From positions 1 to 64,000 of the forward strand of contig JBNMLH010000012.1 in the NCBI GenBank assembly GCA_050875145.1: DNA of 64,000 nucleotides. The letters run 5' to 3'. The notes beneath the pieces were generated by a model, which was not told the DNA's origin, did not search any database, and saw only the letters and a program-made list of their open reading frames with translations. This stretch comes from CAG-411 sp050875145. GTDB lineage: Bacteria > Bacillota > Clostridia > Lachnospirales > Lachnospiraceae. Below are positions 16,484-23,996 of the stretch, in pieces; the stretch's first letter is position 1, and every line of letters starts with the position of its first letter. A program made the position numbers and the translations under genes.

Positions 16484-17329
16484 ATGGGAATTAAAAAGTT
16501 TAACCCATATACACCTTCCAGAAGAAATATGACCATGTCTGATTTCGCTGAAATCACAACAGATAAGCCAGAGAAATCATTAACAACTTCATTAAAGAAG
16601 AATGCTGGTCGTAATAATCAGGGAAAGATTACAGTAAGACACCATGGTGGTGGTTCTAGAAGAAAATATAGAATTATTGATTTTAAGAGAAAGAAAGACG
16701 GTATTCCAGCTGTTGTTAAGACAATCGAATACGATCCAAACAGAACAGCAAATATCGCTTTAATTTGTTATGCTGATGGAGAAAAGGCTTATATCCTTGC
16801 TCCAGTTGGATTAAAGGTTGGACAGACTGTTATGAATGGTTCGACTGCTGAAATCAGTGTTGGTAACTGCTTACCATTAGCTGATATTCCAGTTGGTACA
16901 GAAGTTCACAATATTGAAATGTATCCTGGTAAGGGTGGACAGTTAGTTCGTTCTGCAGGAAACAGCGCTCAGCTTATGGCGAAGGAAGGTAAGTATGCAA
17001 CACTTAGATTACCTTCTGGCGAAATGAGAATGGTACCAATCATTTGTAGAGCAACTGTTGGACAGGTTGGTAACGCAGATCACGGCTTGATTAATATTGG
17101 TAAAGCTGGACGTAAGCGTCACATGGGTATCAGACCTACAGTTCGTGGTTCTGTTATGAACCCTAATGACCATCCACACGGTGGTGGTGAAGGAAAGACA
17201 GGAATCGGTCGTCCAGGCCCTGTTACTCCTTGGGGTAAGCCAGCTCTTGGTTTGAAGACAAGAAAGAAAAACAAGCAGTCTAATAAGATGATTGTAAGAA
17301 GAAGAGATGGTAAAGCGTTAGCTAAATAA
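16484..17329 (+). CDS. rplB: 50S ribosomal protein L2
   Basis: The 281-aa protein begins MGIKKFNPYTPSRRNMT and includes the L2 signature near residue 225 (PNDHPHGGGEGKTGIGRPGP), with the conserved His of that loop. L2 binds domain IV of 23S rRNA and is needed for subunit association. ATG 16484 after AAAGGAG is preferred to a frame extension at 16457, which would precede the SD. A 100-nt spacer separates it from rplW. Confidence 0.98.
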   Translation: MGIKKFNPYTPSRRNMTMSDFAEITTDKPEKSLTTSLKKNAGRNNQGKITVRHHGGGSRRKYRIIDFKRKKDGIPAVVKTIEYDPNRTANIALICYADGEKAYILAPVGLKVGQTVMNGSTAEISVGNCLPLADIPVGTEVHNIEMYPGKGGQLVRSAGNSAQLMAKEGKYATLRLPSGEMRMVPIICRATVGQVGNADHGLINIGKAGRKRHMGIRPTVRGSVMNPNDHPHGGGEGKTGIGRPGPVTPWGKPALGLKTRKKNKQSNKMIVRRRDGKALAK

Positions 17330-17367
17330 TAGAAGTTTGACACATAGATTGAAGGAGGTTAAAACCT

Positions 17368-17646
17368 ATGGCACGTTCATTAAAGAAGGGACCTTTTGCT
17401 GATAAGAGCTTACTTAAGAAAGTAGATGCTTTAAACGCAGCAAACGATAAGCAGGTTATCAAAACTTGGTCACGTCGTTCTACAATTTTCCCATCATTCG
17501 TTGGACACACATTTGCTGTTCATGATGGAAGAAGACATGTACCTGTATATGTGACAGAAGATATGGTTGGACACAAACTTGGTGAGTTTGTTGCTACAAG
17601 AACATATAAGGGTCATGATAAGGACGAAAGAAAAGGAAGAAAATAA
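17368..17646 (+). CDS. rpsS: 30S ribosomal protein S19
   Basis: The 92-aa protein begins MARSLKKGPFADKSLLKKV and carries the S19 signature HDGRRHVPVYVTEDMVGHKLGEF. It forms a head complex with S13 that contacts tRNA in the A site. ATG 17368 follows GGAGGTT. Standard length. Confidence 0.98.
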   Translation: MARSLKKGPFADKSLLKKVDALNAANDKQVIKTWSRRSTIFPSFVGHTFAVHDGRRHVPVYVTEDMVGHKLGEFVATRTYKGHDKDERKGRK

Positions 17647-17691
17647 TTTAATCGGAAATATATTTGAGGAAATTGAAAGGAGGCTTCATCC

Positions 17692-18081
17692 ATGGCTAGA
17701 GGACATAGATCCCAGATTAAAAGAGAAAGAAACGAACAGAATAAGGATACAAGACCATCAGCTAAGTTATCTTACGCTAGAGTTTCTGTACAGAAAGCTT
17801 GTTTCGTTTTAGACGCTATCAGAGGCAAGGATGTAAAAACAGCACTTGGTATTTTAGCATATAATCCTAGATATGCATCAAGTTTAATTAAGAAGTTATT
17901 AGAGTCAGCAATCGCAAATGCTGAGAACAATAACGGAATGAACCCAGAAAACCTTTACATTGCAGAGTGTTATGCAAATAAGGGACCAACAATGAAGAGA
18001 GTTAAGCCAAGAGCACAGGGTAGAGCTTACAGAATTGAAAAGAGAATGAGTCATATTACTGTTATTCTTGATGAAAGATAA
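17692..18081 (+). CDS. rplV: 50S ribosomal protein L22
   Basis: The 129-aa protein has SAKLSYARVSVQKACFVLDAIRGK near its N-terminus and ends RPRAQGR-type residues (KRVKPRAQGRAYRIEKRMSH), the tunnel-lining hairpin region targeted by macrolide resistance mutations in other species. ATG 17692 follows AAAGGAGG. 11 nt before rpsC. Confidence 0.97.
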   Translation: MARGHRSQIKRERNEQNKDTRPSAKLSYARVSVQKACFVLDAIRGKDVKTALGILAYNPRYASSLIKKLLESAIANAENNNGMNPENLYIAECYANKGPTMKRVKPRAQGRAYRIEKRMSHITVILDER

Positions 18082-18092
18082 GGAGGTAAATC

Positions 18093-18752
18093 ATGGGACA
18101 GAAAGTCAATCCTCATGGGTTAAGAGTCGGAGTTATTAAAGACTGGGACTCAAGATGGTATGCAGAAGATGATTTTGCAGATTGTTTAGTAGAAGATTAT
18201 AACATTAGAAAGTTCTTGAAAAAGAGATTATATAGTGCAGGTATTTCTAAGATTGAAATTGAAAGATCTGCTGACCGCGTTAAGATTATCGTTTACACAG
18301 CTAAGCCTGGTGTTGTAATTGGTAAGGGCGGTTCTGAAATTGAAAAGCTTAAGACTGAGTTAGTTAAGTTTACGGACAAGAAGCTTATGGTTGATATCAA
18401 GGAAGTTAAGAAGCCAGATATGAATGCACAGCTTGTTGCTGAGAACATTGCAACACAGTTAGAAAATCGTATTCCTTTCAGACGTGCAATGAAGTCTACA
18501 ATGGGTAGAGCAAGAAAAGCAGGAGCAAAGGGTATTAAGACAGCGGTTTCTGGTCGTCTTGGTGGTGCTGATATGGCTCGTACAGAGTTCTATAGTGAAG
18601 GAACAATTCCTTTGCAGACATTACGTGCAGATATCGATTACGGATTTGCAGAAGCTGATACAACTTATGGTAAGATGGGCGTAAAAGTTTGGATTTACCA
18701 GGGTGAAGTACTTCCAACAAAAGAAGGAAAAAAGGAAGGGAGCGATAAATAA
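18093..18752 (+). CDS. rpsC: 30S ribosomal protein S3
   Basis: The 219-aa protein starts MGQKVNPHGLRVGVIKDWDS and carries the KH-domain GxxG (VIGKGGSEIEKL) and the C-terminal S3 signature (GRLGGADMARTEFYSEG). It lies at the mRNA entry channel. ATG 18093 follows AAGGAGG; its stop overlaps the rplP start by one base. Confidence 0.98.
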   Translation: MGQKVNPHGLRVGVIKDWDSRWYAEDDFADCLVEDYNIRKFLKKRLYSAGISKIEIERSADRVKIIVYTAKPGVVIGKGGSEIEKLKTELVKFTDKKLMVDIKEVKKPDMNAQLVAENIATQLENRIPFRRAMKSTMGRARKAGAKGIKTAVSGRLGGADMARTEFYSEGTIPLQTLRADIDYGFAEADTTYGKMGVKVWIYQGEVLPTKEGKKEGSDK

Positions 18753-19189
18753 TGTTAATGCCTAAGAGAGTAAAGCATCGTAAAGAGTTCCGTGGTACTA
18801 TGCGTGGTAAGGCTACTAGAGGAAATAAGATTTCCAATGGTGAGTACGGTATCGTAGCTTTAGAGCCAGCATGGATTAAATCAAATCAGATTGAAGCTGC
18901 CCGTATTGCGATGACTCGTTATATGAAGCGTGGTGGTAAGGTATGGATTAAGATTTTCCCTAACAAACCTGTTACACATAAGCCTCTTGAGGTTCGTATG
19001 GGTAAAGGTAAGGGTAACTTGGAATGTTGGGTAGCAGTAGTTAAACCTGGACGTGTATTATTTGAGGTAGCTGGTGTACCTGAGGAAGTAGCTAGAGAAG
19101 CATTGAGACTTGCAACACATAAGTTACCAGTTAAGTGTAAGGTTGTTTCTCGTGCAGACTTAGAAGGAGGTGCTGGCAGTGAAGAGTAA
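18752..19189 (+). CDS. rplP: 50S ribosomal protein L16
   Basis: The 145-aa protein begins MLMPKRVKHRKEFRG and has the L16 signatures (KRGGKVWIKIFPNKPVTHKPLEVRMG, here split, and GKGNLEC WVAVVKPG). L16 positions the acceptor arms of A- and P-site tRNAs. ATG 18752 overlaps the rpsC stop (TAATG), indicating coupling; GAAGGGAG lies upstream inside rpsC. Confidence 0.98.
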   Translation: MLMPKRVKHRKEFRGTMRGKATRGNKISNGEYGIVALEPAWIKSNQIEAARIAMTRYMKRGGKVWIKIFPNKPVTHKPLEVRMGKGKGNLECWVAVVKPGRVLFEVAGVPEEVAREALRLATHKLPVKCKVVSRADLEGGAGSEE

Positions 19190-19388
19190 GAAATTTGTAG
19201 AAGATTTACAGAACAAGTCAGTAGCTGAGTTGAATGACGAATTAGTAGCTGCAAAAAAGGAACTTTTCAACTTAAGATTCCAGAACGCAACAAATCAATT
19301 AGACAATACAAGCAGAATTAAAGAAGTTAGAAAGAATATCGCAAGAATTCAGACTGTAATTACTGCACAGGCTAAAGTTGCTAAATAA
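19179..19388 (+). CDS. rpmC: 50S ribosomal protein L29
   Basis: The 69-aa protein (MKSKKFVEDLQNKSVAELND.., then NLRFQNATNQLDN) matches L29, which sits beside L23 at the tunnel exit. GTG 19179 is chosen: AGGAGG at 19165-19170 is then 8 nt away. The GTG at 19170 overlaps the SD. It overlaps the end of rplP by 11 nt. Confidence 0.95.
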   Translation: MKSKKFVEDLQNKSVAELNDELVAAKKELFNLRFQNATNQLDNTSRIKEVRKNIARIQTVITAQAKVAK

Positions 19389-19433
19389 TGACTTACTGAT
19401 ATACAGTAAGAATTTTAGAAAGGAGATATTGTT

Positions 19434-19688
19434 GTGGAAAGAAATTTAAGAAAGACTCGTACTGGAAAAGTACTTAGTAATAAAATGGACAAAACAATTG
19501 TTGTTGCTGTCGTTGATAATGTAAAGCATCCTCTTTACAACAAGATCGTTAAGAGAACTTACAAATTAAAGGCTCATGATGAAAACAACGAGTGTAACAT
19601 TGGCGATAGAGTTAAAGTAATGGAAACAAGACCATTGTCTAAAGATAAGAGATGGAGACTTGTAGAAATTATCGAAAAGGCAAAATAA
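19434..19688 (+). CDS. rpsQ: 30S ribosomal protein S17
   Basis: The 84-aa protein begins MERNLRKTRTGKVLSNKMDKT and has the S17 signature GDRVKVMETRPLSKDKRWRL. It is a primary 16S rRNA binder. The start is GTG 19434 after AAAGGAGA. Confidence 0.97.
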   Translation: MERNLRKTRTGKVLSNKMDKTIVVAVVDNVKHPLYNKIVKRTYKLKAHDENNECNIGDRVKVMETRPLSKDKRWRLVEIIEKAK

Positions 19689-19729
19689 TTTTTGCACATT
19701 TGAATGAATTATTCGAAAGGAGTATTGAC

Positions 19730-20098
19730 ATGATCCAACAAGAATCAAGACTTAAAGTTGCTGACAATACTGGTGCAAAAGAATTACTTTGCATCCGTGT
19801 ATTAGGCGGTTCAACTAGAAGATATGCGAATATTGGTGACGTAATTGTTGCTACGGTCAAAGATGCAACACCTGGTGGAGTTGTAAAAAAAGGTGACGTT
19901 GTTAAAGCAGTTGTTGTTCGTACTGTTAAGGGCGCACGTCGTAAAGACGGTTCTTATATTAAGTTTGATGAAAACGCAGCTGTAATTATTAAAGATGATA
20001 AGAACCCTAGAGGAACTCGTATTTTTGGACCTGTTGCTAGAGAGTTAAGAGAAAAACAGTTCATGAAAATCGTTTCATTAGCACCAGAAGTATTGTAA
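19730..20098 (+). CDS. rplN: 50S ribosomal protein L14
   Basis: The 122-aa protein begins MIQQESRLKVADNTGAKEL and ends REKQFMKIVSLAPEVL, full L14. It forms part of the subunit interface. ATG 19730 follows AAAGGAG; the longer frame back to 19652 overlaps rpsQ and is rejected. First gene of the spc-type block, though no promoter was seen here. Confidence 0.98.
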   Translation: MIQQESRLKVADNTGAKELLCIRVLGGSTRRYANIGDVIVATVKDATPGGVVKKGDVVKAVVVRTVKGARRKDGSYIKFDENAAVIIKDDKNPRGTRIFGPVARELREKQFMKIVSLAPEVL

Positions 20099-20111
20099 GG
20101 AGGTGTCGAGA

Positions 20112-20417
20112 GTGGCAACTAGTAAGATTAAAAAAGGTGACCAGGTTATCGTTATCGCTGGAAAGAATAAGGGTAGCCAGGGAAAAGTTAAGAGCGTAAA
20201 GAATGGTAAGGTCTTAGTTGAAGGCGTTAATAATGTTACAAAGCATGCTAAACCAAGTCAGGCTAATCCTAATGGTGGTATCGTAAAGATGGAAGCACCA
20301 ATTGATATTTCGAATGTAATGTACTTGAGCAAAGGAAAACCTTCAAGAATTGGTTTTGAAATCAAAGATGGTAAAAAGGTTCGTGTTGCTAAAGCTACAA
20401 ACGAAGTGATTGACTAA
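20112..20417 (+). CDS. rplX: 50S ribosomal protein L24
   Basis: The 101-aa protein has the KOW motif near its N-terminus (KKGDQVIVIAGKNKGSQGKVKSV). L24 is an assembly initiator for the 50S subunit. GTG 20112 is chosen because AAGGAGG (20097-20103) is then 8 nt upstream; GTG 20103 overlaps that SD. Confidence 0.96.
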   Translation: MATSKIKKGDQVIVIAGKNKGSQGKVKSVKNGKVLVEGVNNVTKHAKPSQANPNGGIVKMEAPIDISNVMYLSKGKPSRIGFEIKDGKKVRVAKATNEVID

Positions 20418-20440
20418 TTTAGGAAAGGAGGTCCAATACG

Positions 20441-20983
20441 TTGGCTAGTAGATTAAAAGAAACATATAAAAATGAGATCGTTGACGGTATGGTAAAGAAG
20501 TTCGGTTATAAGAACATTATGGAAGTACCAAAGTTAGATAAAATCGTTATTAACATGGGTGTTGGAGAAGCAAAAGATAATGCAAAGGTTCTTGAGACAG
20601 CAGTTCGTGACCTTGAGACTATCTCAGGTCAGAAGGCTGTATTAACAAGAGCAAAGAAGTCTGTTGCTAACTTCAAAATCAGAGAAGGTATGCCAATTGG
20701 TTGTAAAGTTACTTTAAGAGGAGATAAGATGTATGAGTTCGCTGATCGTCTTATTAACTTAGCATTACCTCGAGTACGTGACTTTAGAGGTGTAAACCCT
20801 AATGCATTTGATGGTAGAGGAAACTATGCACTTGGTATCAAAGAACAGTTAATCTTCCCTGAAATCGAATTTGATAAGGTTGATAAGGTAAGAGGTATGG
20901 ATGTAATCTTTGTTACAACTGCAAAAACAGACGAAGAGGCTCGTGAATTATTAGCACAGTTCGGTATGCCATTCAAAAAATAG
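20441..20983 (+). CDS. rplE: 50S ribosomal protein L5
   Basis: The 180-aa protein carries the L5 signature (KLDKIVINMGVGEAKDNAKV) and the C-terminal FPEIEFDKVDKVRGMDV. It anchors 5S rRNA in the central protuberance. The start is TTG 20441, with AAAGGAGG 10 nt upstream; there is no better in-frame start. Confidence 0.97.
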   Translation: MASRLKETYKNEIVDGMVKKFGYKNIMEVPKLDKIVINMGVGEAKDNAKVLETAVRDLETISGQKAVLTRAKKSVANFKIREGMPIGCKVTLRGDKMYEFADRLINLALPRVRDFRGVNPNAFDGRGNYALGIKEQLIFPEIEFDKVDKVRGMDVIFVTTAKTDEEARELLAQFGMPFKK

Positions 20984-20998
20984 TTAGGAGGGAAATTC

Positions 20999-21184
20999 AT
21001 GGCTAAGACATCAATGAAGGTTAAGCAGCAACGTCCTGCTAAGTTCTCTACAAGAGAATACAGCCGTTGTAGAATTTGTGGTCGTCCACATGCATATTTG
21101 AGAAAATACGGAATTTGCAGAATTTGCTTCCGTGAGTTAGCATACAAAGGACAGATCCCTGGTGTTAAGAAAGCAAGTTGGTAA
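20999..21184 (+). CDS. rpsN: 30S ribosomal protein S14, zinc-binding type Z
   Basis: The 61-aa short form has two CxxC knuckles (CRICGRPHAYLRKYGICRICF), the zinc-binding C+ version of S14. Under zinc limitation other Firmicutes swap this for a zinc-free paralogue; none is in this window. ATG 20999 follows AGGAGGG. Confidence 0.98.
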   Translation: MAKTSMKVKQQRPAKFSTREYSRCRICGRPHAYLRKYGICRICFRELAYKGQIPGVKKASW

Positions 21185-21288
21185 AATATACAGAGTCTCA
21201 GAGACCAGCATAACGAAAGTTATGCCGGTTCAATGAGCCGTTGGGAAAACGCGAGAGTTTTCTAGTTTTTATAAGGAGGCAAAATCAC
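21185..21288 (+). other. Structured spacer between rpsN and rpsH
   Basis: A 7-bp hairpin with a GAAA tetraloop (GCATAAC-GAAA-GTTATGC, within 21208-21230, flanked by CC/GG) is followed by GAAAAC..GTTTTC (21245-21262) and TAGTTTTTA, which resembles a weak terminator. It lies just before the rpsH SD and may act as an attenuator or as a protein-binding leader. In E. coli the S8 repressor site is near this part of the operon. The role is inferred. Confidence 0.5.
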
Positions 21289-21690
21289 ATGACAATGAGC
21301 GATCCAATCGCAGATATGCTTACAAGAATTCGTAATGCAAATACTGCTAAACATGATACAGTAGATGTACCTGCTTCAAAAATGAAGATAGCTATTGCTG
21401 AAATCCTTTTAAAAGAGGGTTACATCAAAAAGTTTGATATTGAAGAGGTTGGTGGTTTCAAATCTATTCATATCACATTAAAGTATGGTAAGGATAAGAA
21501 CGAAAAGATTATCACTGGTTTAAAGAGAATCTCTAAGCCAGGTCTTCGTGTGTATGCAAATGTTGAAGAACTTCCTAGAGTACTTGGTGGTCTTGGAGTT
21601 GCAATCATTTCTACAAACAAAGGCGTTTTAACTGATAAAGAAGCTAGAAAAGCAAATGTTGGTGGAGAAGTATTAGCATTCGTTTGGTAA
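21289..21690 (+). CDS. rpsH: 30S ribosomal protein S8
   Basis: The 133-aa protein (MTMSDPIADMLTRIRNANTA.., ending NVGGEVLAFVW) is full-length S8, which binds the central domain of 16S rRNA and represses the spc operon in E. coli. ATG 21289 has AAGGAGG 9 nt upstream; ATG 21295 is a possible alternative. Confidence 0.97.
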   Translation: MTMSDPIADMLTRIRNANTAKHDTVDVPASKMKIAIAEILLKEGYIKKFDIEEVGGFKSIHITLKYGKDKNEKIITGLKRISKPGLRVYANVEELPRVLGGLGVAIISTNKGVLTDKEARKANVGGEVLAFVW

Positions 21691-21740
21691 TTGAAAGCAA
21701 AGTTAGCAAATAAATTAAGAATATTTTAGGAGGTGCGGGC

Positions 21741-22283
21741 ATGTCACGTATAGGAAAAATGCCTATCGCGGTACCGGCTGGAGTAACAGTTGATATTGCA
21801 GAAAATAATAAAGTGACTGTAAAAGGTCCTAAGGGAACACTTGAGAGAGTGTTACCTTCAGAGATGACAATTAAATTAGAAGGTTCTGAAATAGTTGTTA
21901 CAAGACCTAATGATTTAAAGAAAATGAAAAGCTTACACGGATTAACAAGAACATTAATTTTTAATATGATCGTTGGTGTAACTGATGGTTATGAAAAAGT
22001 TCTTGAAGTTAATGGTGTTGGATATAGAGCTGCTAAGAAGGGTAAGGTATTAACATTATCCCTTGGTTATTCTCATCCAGTTGAGATGGAAGATCCAGAA
22101 GGTATCGAGACTGTTCTTGATGGTCAGAATAAGATCATCGTTAAGGGTATCGATAAGGAAAAGGTTGGCCAGTATGCTGCTGAAATCAGAGAAAAGAGAG
22201 CACCAGAGCCTTATAAGGGTAAAGGTATTAAGTATGCTGATGAAGTAATCAGACGTAAAGTTGGTAAGACTGGTAAGAAATAA
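21741..22283 (+). CDS. rplF: 50S ribosomal protein L6
   Basis: The 180-aa protein begins MSRIGKMPIAVPAGVTVDI and has the C-terminal L6 signature (PEPYKGKGIKYADEVIRRK). It lies near the sarcin-ricin loop. ATG 21741 follows AGGAGGTG. 20 nt before rplR. Confidence 0.98.
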   Translation: MSRIGKMPIAVPAGVTVDIAENNKVTVKGPKGTLERVLPSEMTIKLEGSEIVVTRPNDLKKMKSLHGLTRTLIFNMIVGVTDGYEKVLEVNGVGYRAAKKGKVLTLSLGYSHPVEMEDPEGIETVLDGQNKIIVKGIDKEKVGQYAAEIREKRAPEPYKGKGIKYADEVIRRKVGKTGKK

Positions 22284-22302
22284 TTAAAGGAGTGAAAACA
22301 GA

Positions 22303-22671
22303 ATGGTTAGTAAAGAAGCAAGAAGCAAAGTTCGCGTTAATAAACATAGAAGATTACGTAATCGTTTTGCTGGTACAGCAGAAAGACCACGTTTAGCTGT
22401 ATTCAGAAGTAATAATCATATGTATGCTCAAATTATTGACGATACAGTTGGTAATACCTTAGTTTCAGCATCTACTCTTGAAAAAGATGTTAAGGCTGAA
22501 TTAGAAAAGACAAATGACGTTGCTGCAGCAGCATATGTAGGTAAAGTAATCGCTGAAAAGGCAAAAGCTAAGGGAATCACTACTGTTGTCTTCGATAGAG
22601 GAGGATTCATCTATCAGGGTAAGGTAAAAGCTTTAGCAGATGCAGCAAGAGAAGCAGGTCTAGAGTTCTAA
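22303..22671 (+). CDS. rplR: 50S ribosomal protein L18
   Basis: The 122-aa protein has RPRLAVFRSNNHMYAQIIDD and the FDRGGFIYQGKVKALADAAREAGLEF end typical of L18 (quoted in part). L18 binds 5S rRNA with L5. ATG 22303 follows AAAGGAG. 16 nt before rpsE. Confidence 0.97.
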   Translation: MVSKEARSKVRVNKHRRLRNRFAGTAERPRLAVFRSNNHMYAQIIDDTVGNTLVSASTLEKDVKAELEKTNDVAAAAYVGKVIAEKAKAKGITTVVFDRGGFIYQGKVKALADAAREAGLEF

Positions 22672-22687
22672 GCAAGGAGGAGAATAC

Positions 22688-23197
22688 ATGAAACGTACAA
22701 TCGTTGATGCTAGTCAGTTAGAATTAGAAGATAACGTTGTAACCATTAAGCGTGTAACAAAAGTAGTAAAAGGTGGACGTAACATGAGATTTACTGCTTT
22801 GGTTGTTGTTGGAGACAAGAACGGACACGTTGGTGCAGGTTTAGGTAAGGCTACAGAAATTCCAGAAGCTATCCGTAAGGGTAAGGAAGCAGCCGTTAAG
22901 AATTTAATCGAGCTACCAATGGATGAGAATGGTAGTGTACCACATGACTTCCTAGGAAAGTTTGGCAGTGCTCAGGTATTGTTAAAGCGTTCCCCAGAAG
23001 GTACTGGTATTATCGCTGGTGGTCCAGCTCGTTCCGTTTTGGAATTAGCAGGATTCAAGAATATCCGTACAAAGTCATTGGGTTCTAATAATAAACAGAA
23101 TGTTGTACTTGCAACAATCGAAGGATTGAGAAACTTAAAGACTCCAGAAGAAGTTGCAAAACTTCGTGGAATTTCAGTGGATCAGTTGTTTAATTAG
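22688..23197 (+). CDS. rpsE: 30S ribosomal protein S5
   Basis: The 169-aa protein carries the S5 double-stranded RNA-binding signature (FTALVVVGDKNGHVGAGLGKA) and the usual C-terminal domain (LLKRSPEGTGIIAGGPARSV). S5 affects decoding accuracy. ATG 22688 follows AAGGAGG. It is followed by an unusually long 147-nt spacer. Confidence 0.98.
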   Translation: MKRTIVDASQLELEDNVVTIKRVTKVVKGGRNMRFTALVVVGDKNGHVGAGLGKATEIPEAIRKGKEAAVKNLIELPMDENGSVPHDFLGKFGSAQVLLKRSPEGTGIIAGGPARSVLELAGFKNIRTKSLGSNNKQNVVLATIEGLRNLKTPEEVAKLRGISVDQLFN

Positions 23198-23344
23198 AAT
23201 TAAGTAACCGGTAACGCAGTAGACACCAGACATGCATCGCATGTTTGGTTGTTGCAGCGTAATCAGCCAGTTTACTGGCAGATTGATAGTAGTATGCAAA
23301 CGTAGAGTAAGTTCTACATCAGGTATGCAGAAAAGAGGTTTAAG
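23198..23344 (+). other. Structured spacer between rpsE and rpmD
   Basis: Three hairpins follow one another. They are CCAGACATGC/GCATGTTTGG (23226-23248, 10 bp, 3-nt loop), AATC-GCCAG/CTGGC-GATT (23261-23284) and GTAGA/TCTAC (23302-23317). The GTATGCA sequence occurs twice (near 23293 and 23323). rpsE and rpmD are nearly adjacent in most bacteria, so a structured 147-nt insert is notable. Its function is unknown; a protein-binding control element is one possibility. Confidence 0.55.
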
Positions 23345-23527
23345 ATGGCAAATAAATTAAAAGTTACATTAGTAAAATCACCAATCGGTGCAATTCCTAA
23401 GCAGAGAGCTACAGTAGAAGCTTTAGGTCTTAAGAAAATGCATAAAACAGTTGAATTACCTGATAACGAAGCTGTTAGAGGTATGGTTTGGCATGTAAGA
23501 CATTTAGTTAAAGTAGAGGAAATCTAA
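23345..23527 (+). CDS. rpmD: 50S ribosomal protein L30
   Basis: The 60-aa protein (MANKLKVTLVKSPIGAIPKQ.., ending MVWHVRHLVKVEEI) is the short bacterial L30. ATG 23345 follows AGAGGTTT, a weaker SD than those of its neighbours. Confidence 0.96.
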   Translation: MANKLKVTLVKSPIGAIPKQRATVEALGLKKMHKTVELPDNEAVRGMVWHVRHLVKVEEI

Positions 23528-23554
23528 TAGAAATAATAAAGGGAGGTGCATGTA

Positions 23555-23995
23555 ATGAATTTATCAGAATTAAGACCAGCAGAAGGTTCTAAGCACAGTG
23601 ATACTTTTAGAAGAGGTCGTGGACATGGTTCAGGAAATGGTAAGACTGCTGGTAAGGGACATAAAGGTCAGAAAGCTCGTTCTGGAGCACCAAGACCAGG
23701 TTTTGAAGGTGGACAGATGCCTTTATACAGAAGACTTCCTAAGAGAGGTTTTACTTGTAGAAATTCAAAAGATATCATTGCAATCAACGTAGATGTTTTA
23801 AATCGTTTTGAAGATGGTACAGTTGTAACTGTAGAAACATTACTTGATGCAGGTGTAATTAAGAATCCAAAAGATGGAGTTAAAATTCTTGGAAATGGAG
23901 AATTAACTAAGAAGCTTGAAGTTAAGGTTAATGCATTCAGTGCATCAGCTGCAGAAAAGATTCAGGCACTTGGTGGAAAAGCAGAGGTGATTTAA
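23555..23995 (+). CDS. rplO: 50S ribosomal protein L15
   Basis: The 146-aa protein begins MNLSELRPAEGSKHS and has the glycine-rich L15 N-terminus (GRGHGSGNGKTAGKGHKGQK). It is a late-assembly 50S protein. ATG 23555 has GGGAGG 8 nt upstream; the GTG at 23546 overlaps that SD. secY starts 1 nt after its stop. Confidence 0.97.
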   Translation: MNLSELRPAEGSKHSDTFRRGRGHGSGNGKTAGKGHKGQKARSGAPRPGFEGGQMPLYRRLPKRGFTCRNSKDIIAINVDVLNRFEDGTVVTVETLLDAGVIKNPKDGVKILGNGELTKKLEVKVNAFSASAAEKIQALGGKAEVI

Positions 23996-23996
23996 T

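Noticed and set aside
17567..17812. 81-codon open frame bridging rpsS and rplV
   Set aside because: It overlaps two standard ribosomal genes out of frame.
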